This document shows, piece after piece, positions 17,935 through 25,597 of a stretch of 64,000 nt of DNA. A program made the position numbers and the translations under genes. This DNA comes from VBDM01 sp964430565. Lineage in GTDB: Bacteria; Pseudomonadota; Gammaproteobacteria; Burkholderiales; SG8-39. The notes under the pieces are model-generated. The model was not told where the DNA came from. It saw only the letters and a program-made list of their open reading frames with translations, and ran no database searches. The stretch lies in assembly GCA_964430565.1 (NCBI GenBank), contig CAYSFD010000011.1:1-64000 (forward strand). The letters are read 5' to 3'. How positions within the stretch are numbered: the first letter of the stretch is position 1; the number at the start of each line of letters is the position of its first letter.

Positions 17935-18414
17935 TGGCCCTCTCTAGTTCTAGTGTCTGAGTGGAACCTGACAAGCGATTTTCCGCCAACCGTTCGGTCA
18001 CGGCAACCTCGCTGGGCATCGATGAATCCGGGCGGCTGACCGATTCCAGGGTACGCCAGGGTAGGTGCCGCTGAGGGTGGTCTCAAGTGGGAGTCAGCCC
18101 ACGTTTTTCCAACGATCGATATGAAAACGCATTCAAGGGATGATCCCATGAACGAGATCCAACAAAAATGCACCCATACCTAAAGTAGCTATGACCAAGG
18201 AAGTAGTTACTTAACATTATGAATAACAACATAGTTACGGAGAGTAAACAGGCGCTTACTCAAGGAGACAGGCGACACACCTTTTCAAGTGGGCTAATTC
18301 CCATGTTCTATCCCACGTTCGTAATGGGCAAGATTGTGGTTGACCCTGGTCATGGGGCGTCCTGTAATAGTCCGCAACAGAGGTAGCGCCGGGGGGCGCG
18401 AAAAGGAGGGCGGT
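17935..18414. promoter_or_regulatory. 480-nt AT-richer divergent intergenic region
   Basis: No credible gene was found between the divergent gentisate dioxygenase and HTH-methyltransferase genes. The part around 18170-18340 is visibly richer in A and T than its surroundings. It has repeated short words related to AGTAGTTAC and ATAGTTAC (about 18185-18240). A good ribosome-binding site, AAAAGGAGGGCGG, lies at 18401-18413. The promoters of both flanking genes probably lie here; no clear -35/-10 pair could be fixed by eye. Confidence 0.5.
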
Positions 18415-19839
18415 ATGACTGCCGAGCAATTATTGGGTGAAATCGCCGACTACTGTCGCAGCGTTGGCATGGCCGAATCGACGTTCGGACGGCGCGCCGT
18501 CAACGACGGCAAGCTCGTCGGTCGCTTGCGGATTGGCGGACGCGTAACCATTGAGACGGTGGAGCGCGTGCGCACCTTTATGTCCGAGCACCGCACGATC
18601 GAGACCCGCGGTTTGGTGCGGCTGCGATCCTCAGTCGGAACTTTGGCCGGGAGTACGGGCGTAACTCCGACCCGGAACGCCGCAGAAGCAAGCCAGCCCG
18701 CGGTCTCGAAGGTCGAATCCAAGAACAACTTTCGGTTCTACGACAACCGCCAGAAATACCTGCTGTTCGTCAACACCTGCAGCGAGAAATGGGTGGTGGC
18801 CCAGCGCGTGGGCATGGAGCTCGCGAACATTCACCCCCGGCCTCCCGCGGTGCGGGTATTCGATGCGGGGGTCGGCGACGGCATGGTGCTCGCGCGCGTG
18901 ATGCGCGCCATGCACCAGCGCTATCCGACGATGCCGTTCTACATCGTCGGCAAGGAAATCAGCCTCGAGGACGTGCGGCTGGCGCTCGACCGCATGCCGG
19001 ACCGCTTTTTCGAGCATCCGTCGACGGTGCTGGTGATGACGAACCTCTACTATTCTGAAGCCCCGTGGCTCACGCCGAAGTCGGTTACAGCCGCGACCAG
19101 CCTCGTGTGGAAGGAGGTTGCTCTAACAGGAACGACCTCCAGCGAATTCGAACAGCAAATCACCGAGCTGCAGCCGTTTCTGAACGAGAACTGGCGGGCG
19201 ACGGTAAGCAAGGCGAGCGGCAACCCTGGTTATGCGAAGCCGGTCGTGCTGGTGTTCTACCGCGAAGACCACAAGTTCCTGCTCAACCAGGTCGTGCCCC
19301 GGCGGGGCGTGGCGCGCGCCGATTTCGATCTGGTGATCGCATCGCAGCCTTATCGGGCGCGCGCGTCGGTCGAGTTCAAGGCTGCGAAAGTGCTTGCGCC
19401 GCTCGCTCGAAGCCTCGCGCCGGGCGGGCGTCTCATCGCGATCCAATCGCACGGCCGCGATCCGGGTCTGGAGATAGTGCAGCGCATCTGGCCGGGCGAG
19501 AACCCGTTCCAGACCGACCGTCATCAGCTGCTCAAGGCGACCCGCGCCGAGCTCGGTGCCGAGGGCCGCGACCTCAATTTCAACGCCTACGCAGATAACC
19601 GATCGTTGTTTCGCTATGAAATGCACACCTTGCCCGAGGAAATCAGCGAGGCGATCGGCACCTCGACCCTGCTCGCCGCGTGGAACGCCGCAGTCTATGT
19701 GGCGCAGATCGAGGATCAGCGCTTGAGCGAGATCATGGGCGACCGAGGCTACCTCGACGCCACGCAGGAAGTGCTGCGCCGCCACGGGGGATTGTGGTTT
19801 CTCGACGAGTCCTATGTAGTCTCGCGCAAGCGCGACTGA
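18415..19839 (+). CDS. HTH domain fused to a class I SAM-dependent methyltransferase-like protein
   Basis: The ATG at 18415 follows a strong AAGGAGGG site and gives 474 residues. Residues 1-60 look like a small helix-turn-helix domain (AESTFGRRAVNDGKLVGRLR, then TIETVERVRTFM). Residues 60-105 are a linker. A Rossmann-type domain follows with a SAM-binding motif I, RVFDAGVGDGMVLARV (147-162), and a motif IV-like IASQPY (308-313), then LAPGGRLIAIQSHG. The function is not recognised. Its stop codon overlaps the next ATG (TGATG), so it is coupled to a methylenetetrahydrofolate-reductase-like gene, which suggests a linked one-carbon role. The substrate could be DNA, RNA, protein or a small molecule. 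Confidence 0.75.
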   Translation: MTAEQLLGEIADYCRSVGMAESTFGRRAVNDGKLVGRLRIGGRVTIETVERVRTFMSEHRTIETRGLVRLRSSVGTLAGSTGVTPTRNAAEASQPAVSKVESKNNFRFYDNRQKYLLFVNTCSEKWVVAQRVGMELANIHPRPPAVRVFDAGVGDGMVLARVMRAMHQRYPTMPFYIVGKEISLEDVRLALDRMPDRFFEHPSTVLVMTNLYYSEAPWLTPKSVTAATSLVWKEVALTGTTSSEFEQQITELQPFLNENWRATVSKASGNPGYAKPVVLVFYREDHKFLLNQVVPRRGVARADFDLVIASQPYRARASVEFKAAKVLAPLARSLAPGGRLIAIQSHGRDPGLEIVQRIWPGENPFQTDRHQLLKATRAELGAEGRDLNFNAYADNRSLFRYEMHTLPEEISEAIGTSTLLAAWNAAVYVAQIEDQRLSEIMGDRGYLDATQEVLRRHGGLWFLDESYVVSRKRD

Positions 19840-20783
19840 TGCGCATGCAAATGGGTGTGACAATGGAACCTACCGTCGCGTCCCAAGACGTCGGTGTATC
19901 GCCGGACGGCGAGCGCCGCAACATTCAGGCTTTGCTAGCAGGGGCTTCGCTCGAAATGTCGTCGCGCGACCCGGCGGAGATCGACGCCTGTTTGGACCTT
20001 CTGGAACCGGGGACGGCCGTCTACATCAGCATGCCGCCGGGACAAACTTATCACGGGAATGTGGCTCTGGCCGCGCGCTTGAGACGCGCAGGCTTCAATC
20101 CGGTGCCGCACATCGCGGCGCGCCGCATCGCCAGCCGTGACGCGCTCGATGAATACCTTGAGCGCGCCGTTGGCGAGGCTGCCGTGGACAGCGCGCTTGT
20201 GATTGCGGGCGACAGCGATCGGGCGAGCGGGCCGTTCGAGGCTAGCCTTGCGGTGCTCGAAACCGGTTTGTTCCAGCGGCACGGAATCGTGCATGTCGGC
20301 GTAGCGGGCTACCCCGAAGGTCATCCGGGAATCGCAGCCTCCGCACTCGAATCGGCGTTGGCCGCAAAGAAAAGCCTCGCCCGGCGCGCGGGTCTCGATC
20401 TTCGGATCGTCACGCAATTCTGCTTCGAGTCTGCGCCGGTGCTGTCGTGGGCGGCGAAGATGAGAGGACACGGCCTTCCGGTGTGCGTCGGGCTCTCGGG
20501 TCCGGCGAGCCTGCCTCGGCTGCTGAGATTTGCGGCCTTGTGCGGAATCGGGAATTCGGTCCGCGCCTTGAAGGCGCGCCCGCAGGCAATCACGCGGCTT
20601 CTTGTCGAAACCGGTCCGGAGGTGGTCGTGCGGGAACTGGCGCAGCACTTGGGGCCGCCGATAGCGGGCCTGCACTTCTTCTGCTTCGGCGGCCTGGTGC
20701 GCACGGCGCGCTGGCTGCGCGCAGTGCGCGAAGAGCGTTTCGAGCTGACCGAGGACGGCGGGTTCCGGGTGGGTTCGGCTTAG
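19839..20783 (+). CDS. Methylenetetrahydrofolate reductase-like protein
   Basis: Family members interconvert 5,10-methylene- and 5-methyl-tetrahydrofolate with FAD. The 314-residue product (start overlapping the upstream TGA; ATG at 19863 is an alternative) has a TIM-barrel-like pattern: ASLEMSSRD near the N-terminus in the place of the family's catalytic Glu strand, PHIAARRI, ALVIAGDSD, VGVAGYPEGHP, ITQFCFES-like VTQFCFESA, and GLHFFCFGG. The GYPEGHP and Q-F-x-F/C-E signatures are typical of the family. It is probably a divergent paralog rather than the housekeeping MetF, because it is coupled to an HTH-methyltransferase instead of methionine genes. Confidence 0.8.
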   Translation: MRMQMGVTMEPTVASQDVGVSPDGERRNIQALLAGASLEMSSRDPAEIDACLDLLEPGTAVYISMPPGQTYHGNVALAARLRRAGFNPVPHIAARRIASRDALDEYLERAVGEAAVDSALVIAGDSDRASGPFEASLAVLETGLFQRHGIVHVGVAGYPEGHPGIAASALESALAAKKSLARRAGLDLRIVTQFCFESAPVLSWAAKMRGHGLPVCVGLSGPASLPRLLRFAALCGIGNSVRALKARPQAITRLLVETGPEVVVRELAQHLGPPIAGLHFFCFGGLVRTARWLRAVREERFELTEDGGFRVGSA

Positions 20784-20888
20784 GCCAGCGGTCGGGGCCG
20801 CGCGGTCCTCGTTTCACGAAGATATTTCCGCAACCAGTCCGCTTGCCTTGTCGTGCTGGACGGGCACCGGGCTGTTGGGTAACATGCG

Positions 20889-20910
20889 GTTGACCATAAT
20901 TCTGGTCAAC
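20889..20910 (+). promoter_or_regulatory. Palindromic operator over the toxin-antitoxin promoter
   Basis: Perfect inverted arms GTTGACC and GGTCAAC flank an eight-base spacer that contains CATAAT, a plausible -10 element. It lies 25 bases before the antitoxin start codon. Phd/YefM-type antitoxins typically bind such palindromes to repress their own operon, so autoregulation is likely by inference. Confidence 0.6.
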
Positions 20911-20934
20911 TGAGAAAAGTTTCCCGGAGGCGAG

Positions 20935-21228
20935 ATGGCGAAAACTCTGCCCATATCGGAAGTGAAGGCGCGCCTGCCCGAGCTGGTCACGGGCGTGGAG
21001 GAACGCGAAGAGGAAGTCGTGGTGACCCGCAACGGCCGGCCGGCAGCGGTGCTAGTGAGCTACGCGGAATTCGAGCGGCTCAAGGAAACGCTGGACGTGC
21101 TGAGCGCCCCCGATCTCATGCGCCAGATTGAGAAAAGCCGCGCGTTCTACGCCTCGGGCCGGAAAGGGGTCTCCTTTGAGGACGTGTTCGGAGAGCCGCT
21201 GCGTCCGGCCCGTAAGAGCAGCCGCTGA
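20935..21228 (+). CDS. Type II antitoxin, Phd/YefM family
   Basis: The 97-residue protein begins with the Phd/YefM fold: LPISEVKARLPELV, VVVTRNGRPAAVLVSYAEFERLKET. That part (about residues 1-60) binds DNA and dimerises; the C-terminal 35 residues would wrap the toxin. A GGAGGCG ribosome-binding site precedes the ATG. The stop codon overlaps the next ATG (TGATG), as is usual for antitoxin-toxin pairs. The palindrome upstream supports autorepression. Confidence 0.9.
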   Translation: MAKTLPISEVKARLPELVTGVEEREEEVVVTRNGRPAAVLVSYAEFERLKETLDVLSAPDLMRQIEKSRAFYASGRKGVSFEDVFGEPLRPARKSSR

Positions 21229-21515
21229 TGGCCGGCTATCGGCCGGACATTGCGCCACACGTCGCCGAGGTCATCCGGCATCTTCCGCCGGATGTGAAAC
21301 GCAGTATCAAGGCCGCGATCCGGGCCTTGAGCGATAGTCCCACCGTCGGCGTGCCCCTGCAGAGGGAACTCGATGGATTGTGGAAATACCGCGTTAAGCG
21401 ATTCCGGATCGTGTACGCCATAGACCGGCCGCGGAAGGTCATCCGCATCGTTGCAGTGGGACACCGCCGCGCGATCTATGAGGAAATGGCCGATCTCATT
21501 CGACGGCGCAGATGA
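21228..21515 (+). CDS. Type II toxin, RelE/ParE superfamily
   Basis: The 95-residue protein matches RelE/ParE: IRHLPPDVKRSIKAAIRALS, then VPLQRELDGLWKYRVKRFRIVYAIDRPRKVIRIVAVGHRRAIYEE. The basic strand with RVKRFRIVY and the late GHRRAIY are typical and suggest an mRNA interferase of the RelE type, though a gyrase-targeting ParE cannot be excluded. It is translationally coupled to the Phd-type antitoxin immediately upstream. Confidence 0.9.
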   Translation: MAGYRPDIAPHVAEVIRHLPPDVKRSIKAAIRALSDSPTVGVPLQRELDGLWKYRVKRFRIVYAIDRPRKVIRIVAVGHRRAIYEEMADLIRRRR

Positions 21516-21550
21516 GGCGGGCCTGAAGCTGGCCGGAAGCGGGGCGGGAA

Positions 21551-22120
21551 ATGAAATTTCAGATGGCCAAGAATTCGCTGTTCGCGATCCTGCTGCGCTC
21601 GCCGTGGTGGATAAGCATCCTCATCGCTGCGGGGATCGTCATGGCGGCAAGGCTCGTGGTGCCCGAGGTCTATGCTTTCTTCGCCGCGCTGCCGTTCATC
21701 GTGATCGGGGGCGTTGCCGGCTGGCGGCAGCTTCGCGCACCGAGCGCCGCGCGGGTCGCCGAGACGCTCGAGGCGGTCCGCGCGATGTCGTGGGGGGATT
21801 TTTCCAGCGCGCTGGCCGACGCACTCCGCGATGAAGGCTACGCCGTGACCCGGCTCAGCGGCGCGGCGGCTGACTTCGAGCTCGCCAAGGCGGGACGAAT
21901 CTCGCTGGTCGGGTGCAAGCGTTGGAAGGCCGCGCACACCGGCGTCGATCCGCTGCGCGAACTGGATGATGCCAAGCGCGCGAGAGAGGCACACGAGTGC
22001 ATCTATGTCGCCGCAGGCGAGATTACCGTCGGCGCGCGCGCGTTCGCGGGCGAAAGGAACATCCGGCTGATTCACGGCGCGGAGCTTGTAAAGCTGCTGC
22101 CGCGGGTTCGGCGCAGGTAA
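21551..22120 (+). CDS. Membrane-anchored Mrr-like restriction-endonuclease-fold protein
   Basis: The 189-residue protein has two probable membrane helices in residues 15-57 (WWISILIAAGIVMAARLVV and VYAFFAALPFIVIGGVAGW). A soluble domain follows with a restriction-endonuclease-fold pattern: LADALRDEGYAVTRLSG, ADFELAKAGRISLVGCKRWKA, and VDPLRELDDAKRAREAHECIYVAAG. The Asp in ADFEL and the Lys in GCKRW fit the D-x(n)-x-K active-site arrangement of Mrr-like nucleases. The usual Q/E before the catalytic Lys is Cys here, so activity is uncertain. It lies 35 bases after the RelE-type toxin. Whether it cuts DNA is not known. Confidence 0.65.
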   Translation: MKFQMAKNSLFAILLRSPWWISILIAAGIVMAARLVVPEVYAFFAALPFIVIGGVAGWRQLRAPSAARVAETLEAVRAMSWGDFSSALADALRDEGYAVTRLSGAAADFELAKAGRISLVGCKRWKAAHTGVDPLRELDDAKRAREAHECIYVAAGEITVGARAFAGERNIRLIHGAELVKLLPRVRRR

Positions 22121-22128
22121 TCGGAGAC

Positions 22129-22148
22129 ACGGGCGGGAGAACGCCCGT
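22129..22148 (+). terminator. Short GC hairpin after the Mrr-like gene
   Basis: Arms ACGGGCG and CGCCCGT pair perfectly around a six-base loop, eight bases after the stop codon. No T-run follows, so termination efficiency is uncertain. Confidence 0.4.
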
Positions 22149-22307
22149 TGCAGTGGCGCTGGCGCATTAGGTGCCTGCGTATCCGTTTCGACGCCTTGGG
22201 CGACCACCTTGGTACCTCTTGGCCGGCCCGTGCCCCTCGGAATTCGAAAAACTTTATCTCCCTGGTAAGGAAATTACGCCGGCACGGGTCTATCGATCAG
22301 GAGTGCC

Positions 22308-23099
22308 ATGAATAGAGCCTGGATATATCCGTTCGTCGCCGCGCTGGGCGTGGGAATGAGCCATTCCTCAATCGTTGAAGCCCGGTGCGAGACACGGAGT
22401 CCCGCGCACACGGTCGCCCTGCTCGAGCTCTACACCTCGGAGGGCTGCGACAGCTGCCCGCCGGCCGACCGCTGGCTGAGCGCGACCGGCCGTGACGAAC
22501 CGGGGGCCGACAGCGTCGTGCTCCTCGCCTTGCACGTGGACTACTGGGACCGGCTGGGGTGGCCGGATCGCTTCGCCAGCGCCCGCTTCACGGAGCGCCA
22601 GCAAACGCTCGCCCGGCTCTCGAGAAGCCGCGCGGTCTACACCCCCGGCGTGTTCCTGAACCAGCGAGAGTTCCGCGGCTGGCGTTCGCAGCCGGACTTC
22701 CGCGACACGCTGCGCGCGATCAACGCCAAACCCGCAGGCGCCGATATCCGCATCGAGCTTGACCCGCCCTCAGGCGGTGGGATCGCGCTCCAGACTGACT
22801 TCCGGGTGAGGCCCGGTGCAGCAGCCAGACAGCCGCAGGGTTTCGTCGCGCTTTACGAGAACCGGCTGATTACCGATGTCCGGGCCGGCGAGAATCGCGG
22901 CGTCAAGCTGCAGCACGATTACGTCGTGCGCCAATGGATCGGGCCGATTGATATCCCCGGCGCGGCGCAATTCAAACGGACGCTCGCGCTGGAGCGCGAG
23001 TGGAAGGCAAAGGACCTCGGCGTGGCCGCGTTCGTCCAGGATCTCGCGAGCGGCGAGATCCTCCAGGCGACGGCGCTGCCGGCCTGCATCGAGGGATGA
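22308..23099 (+). CDS. DUF1223 thioredoxin-fold protein, secreted
   Basis: DUF1223 proteins have a thioredoxin-like fold and no established reaction. The 263-residue product starts with a hydrophobic stretch to about residue 25, probably a signal peptide. It carries the family signature LLELYTSEGCDSCPPADRWL with a CxxC pair at C47/C50, LALHVDYWDRLGWPDRFAS, and YTPGVFLNQREFRGW. A periplasmic redox or metal-related role is a guess from the CxxC motif. An AGGAGTGCC site precedes the ATG. A small MXKDX lipoprotein and a DUF3179 gene follow on the same strand. Confidence 0.82.
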   Translation: MNRAWIYPFVAALGVGMSHSSIVEARCETRSPAHTVALLELYTSEGCDSCPPADRWLSATGRDEPGADSVVLLALHVDYWDRLGWPDRFASARFTERQQTLARLSRSRAVYTPGVFLNQREFRGWRSQPDFRDTLRAINAKPAGADIRIELDPPSGGGIALQTDFRVRPGAAARQPQGFVALYENRLITDVRAGENRGVKLQHDYVVRQWIGPIDIPGAAQFKRTLALEREWKAKDLGVAAFVQDLASGEILQATALPACIEG

Positions 23100-23138
23100 C
23101 CACCGATTTTTCAACGTCACATCACAAGGGGAAATGAA

Positions 23139-23291
23139 ATGGAAAAGCTGCTGGCGATGGTTTTTGCGGGTTGCATGGTGATTGCTGCGGGCGGCTGCGC
23201 CTCCGACATGAGCAAGGACGAAATGATGAAGAAGGAAGAGATGATGAAGAAAGAAGAAATGATGAAGAAGGACGGGATGATGAAAAAGTAA
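23139..23291 (+). CDS. Small lipoprotein with MXKDX-like repeats
   Basis: This 50-residue gene begins MEKLLAMVFAGCMVIAAGGC, a signal sequence ending in a lipobox-like AAGGC, so C20 could be lipidated. The remainder is MSKDEMMKKEEMMKKEEMMK and similar, a Met/Lys/acid repeat matching the small pentapeptide MXKDX-repeat family. No function is known for such peptides; Met-rich repeats can bind copper, which is only an inference here. The AAGGGGAAATGAA segment supplies the ribosome-binding site. Its stop overlaps the next ATG (TAATG). Confidence 0.75.
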   Translation: MEKLLAMVFAGCMVIAAGGCASDMSKDEMMKKEEMMKKEEMMKKDGMMKK

Positions 23292-24643
23292 TGCGAGCCG
23301 TCGCAGCGGCGGTACTCGGTTGTGCCCTGGGCATCGCGAGCCTTCACGCGCGCGCCCAGGAGATACTGCCGCTCGCGACGTTTTACGGGCTGATGAACGA
23401 GAATGCTGCGGCCGCGCAGGCTTCGCTGAAGCGCATTCGCACAGGCTGGCGGCGCGAATACACCGCCATGATGCTCGAGACCGTCGGCTTTGTGCCATCC
23501 CGGGACGTGCAACGCGGCATCGTGTCGCTGCTGGCGGAGGTTTCCGGAAAGCCCGCGGGCGGCGGTCTCGACGACTGGTATTGGTGGCTGTGGTCGACGG
23601 AACCCGCGGCGCATCCCGACTATGCCGAGTTCAAAGCCGGGCTCTACGAGCAGGTCGACCCGCGCTTCCGCGAGTACTTCGCCGGCCGGCCGAAGGCGCT
23701 GATCCGGCTGGACGAGATTCGCTGGGGCGGCGTCTGGCGCGACGGCATTCCTCCGCTGGTCAAGCCAAAGATGATCCGCGCGCGCGAGGCGCGTTACCTC
23801 GATGGCGGCGACATCGTCTTCGGCGTGGCGATCGACGGCGACGTGCGCGCCTACCCGAAGCGCATCCTCGCCTGGCACGAGATGGTGCGGGACACGATCG
23901 CGGGACGCCCGCTGAACGGCGTCTACTGCACGCTCTGCGGTGCGATGGTGCTGTACGACGTCACCGTCGGCGGTGTGCATCATGAGCTCGGAACCAGCGG
24001 CTTCCTGTACCGCTCGAACAAGCTCATGTATGACCACGCAACGAAGTCGCTGTGGTCCTCGCTCACCGGCACGCCGGTTGTCGGCCCGCTGGCGGGCAAA
24101 GGGATCGAGCTCAAGCCCCTGCACGTGGTGACGACGACATGGAAGGAATGGAGCAAGCGCCACCCGCAGACGCTGGTGCTCTCCCTCGACACCGGTCACC
24201 AGCGCGACTACAGCGAGGGCGCGGCCTACCGCGAGTATTTCGCCACCGACGCTCTGATGTTCGGCGTGCCCAAGCTCGATGCCCGGCTGACGAACAAGGC
24301 CGAGGTGCTCGCGCTAAGATTTCCGGCGGCGCCGGACCAGCAGCTCGCAATCGCCGCGAACTTCTTGCGCGCGAATCGCGTCCACCACGATCGGCTGGGT
24401 GGCCAGGAGTTCGTCGTGCTCACCGACGCGAGCGGCGCGAATCGCGTATACGAGACGGCAGGAATCCGCTTCGAAAGCTGGGACGGCGACAGTGCGGCGC
24501 GCGACCGATCCGGCGCCGCATGGAAGTTGACGGAAGACAAGCTCACCGGGCCCGGCGGCAAGGTGCTCGAGCGCCTGCCGGCGCACCGGGCGTTCTGGTT
24601 CGGCTGGCATGCGGCCTACCCGGCCACCCGGCTCGTGAAGTAG
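23291..24643 (+). CDS. DUF3179 domain-containing protein, probably secreted
   Basis: The ATG at 23291 overlaps the preceding stop and gives 450 residues. A signal peptide ends near ARAQEI (about residue 22). The DUF3179 domain is clear in the second half: GDVRAYPKRILAWHEMVRDTIAGRPL, YCTLCGAMVLYDVTVGG, GTSGFLYRSNKLMYDHATKSLWSSL, and LSLDTGHQRDYSEGAAYREYF. The domain has a conserved CxxC pair in YCTLCG. The biochemical role is unknown. It is coupled to the MXKDX lipoprotein and lies downstream of DUF1223, so the three may act together in the envelope. Confidence 0.82.
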   Translation: MRAVAAAVLGCALGIASLHARAQEILPLATFYGLMNENAAAAQASLKRIRTGWRREYTAMMLETVGFVPSRDVQRGIVSLLAEVSGKPAGGGLDDWYWWLWSTEPAAHPDYAEFKAGLYEQVDPRFREYFAGRPKALIRLDEIRWGGVWRDGIPPLVKPKMIRAREARYLDGGDIVFGVAIDGDVRAYPKRILAWHEMVRDTIAGRPLNGVYCTLCGAMVLYDVTVGGVHHELGTSGFLYRSNKLMYDHATKSLWSSLTGTPVVGPLAGKGIELKPLHVVTTTWKEWSKRHPQTLVLSLDTGHQRDYSEGAAYREYFATDALMFGVPKLDARLTNKAEVLALRFPAAPDQQLAIAANFLRANRVHHDRLGGQEFVVLTDASGANRVYETAGIRFESWDGDSAARDRSGAAWKLTEDKLTGPGGKVLERLPAHRAFWFGWHAAYPATRLVK

Positions 24644-24646
24644 CGC

Positions 24647-25597
24647 CTAGTCCGCCCGGATTCCGGCGTCGCGCACCACCTTGCCCCAGCGGGCGTGCTC
24701 GGCGCGGATGAACGCCGCGAACTCCTCGGGCGAGTTGCCGACGACGTTTGCACCTTGCGCCCGGAGCCGCTCGCGCACCTCGGGGGCGTTCAGCGCCTTC
24801 ACCGCTTCACTGTTGATTTTCTTCAAGATGTCTCCAGCGGTGCCGGCGCGCAGAAAAAGACCGAACCACGGCCCGGTCTCCCAGCCCGGAAATCCCTGCT
24901 CGGCCATGGTCGGCATCTCGGGGGCGACCGGCTGGCGCTCGAGCGTTGTCACGGCGAGCGCGCGAACCTTCCCGGCCCTCGCTTGCGGCAGCGCCTGCGC
25001 CAGCGTGTCGAATAGCACCTGCACTTGCCCGCCCATCAGGTCCTGCAGCGCGGGCGCCGCGCCCTTGTATGGAACGTGCACCAGGTCGACGCCGGCGAGC
25101 GACTTGAACAACTCGGCGGCGAGGTGGCCCGAGCTGCCGCTGCCGGGCGAGGCGTACGACAGCGCGCCGGGCTTCGCTTTGGCGTACGCGATGAGCTCGC
25201 GCACGTTCGCCACCGGCACCGCTGGATGCACCACGAGTAGATTGGGCACGGTAATGAGCAGCGTGACGGGTTTGAGGTCGCCCGGATCGTAGTTCAGCTT
25301 CGCAAAGACGTGCGGGTTCACCGCGTGCGTGCCGATGTGGCCGAGGAAGATCGTGTGGCCGTCGGCCGGCGCGCGGATCACATCGAGCGCGCCGATCTGG
25401 CCGCCACCGCCGGGCTTGTTCTCGACCAGCACCGGCTGCCCGAGCGCCTCGCCCATCCTCGGCGAGATCATGCGAGACAGGGTATCGGCGATCCCGCCCG
25501 GGAACGGCACGACGATGCGCAGCGGCTTCGAAGGAAAGACCTGCGCGGACACCGCCGACGCGCATACCATCAGGACAGTTGCCAGGACGGTTTTCAT
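24647..25597 (-). CDS. Bug-family solute receptor of a tripartite tricarboxylate transporter
   Basis: The ATG at 25597 (ATGA overlap with the upstream gene's stop) gives 316 residues starting MKTVLATVLMVCASAVSAQV, a clear signal peptide. The mature part has the Bug signatures PSKPLRIVVPFPGGIADTLS, GQPVLVENKPGGGGQIG, GHLAAELF, VHVPYKGAAPALQDLMGGQV and LRAQGANVVGNSPEEFAAFI. Bug receptors bind small organic acids in the periplasm. No TctAB membrane genes are adjacent, which is common for this family in betaproteobacteria. It is the last gene of the long minus-strand train. Confidence 0.93.
   Translation of the reverse strand: MKTVLATVLMVCASAVSAQVFPSKPLRIVVPFPGGIADTLSRMISPRMGEALGQPVLVENKPGGGGQIGALDVIRAPADGHTIFLGHIGTHAVNPHVFAKLNYDPGDLKPVTLLITVPNLLVVHPAVPVANVRELIAYAKAKPGALSYASPGSGSSGHLAAELFKSLAGVDLVHVPYKGAAPALQDLMGGQVQVLFDTLAQALPQARAGKVRALAVTTLERQPVAPEMPTMAEQGFPGWETGPWFGLFLRAGTAGDILKKINSEAVKALNAPEVRERLRAQGANVVGNSPEEFAAFIRAEHARWGKVVRDAGIRAD

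Noticed and set aside
17829..18173. Minus-strand open frame in the AT-richer gap
   Set aside because: It overlaps the start of the gentisate dioxygenase and has no ribosome-binding site or known motif.
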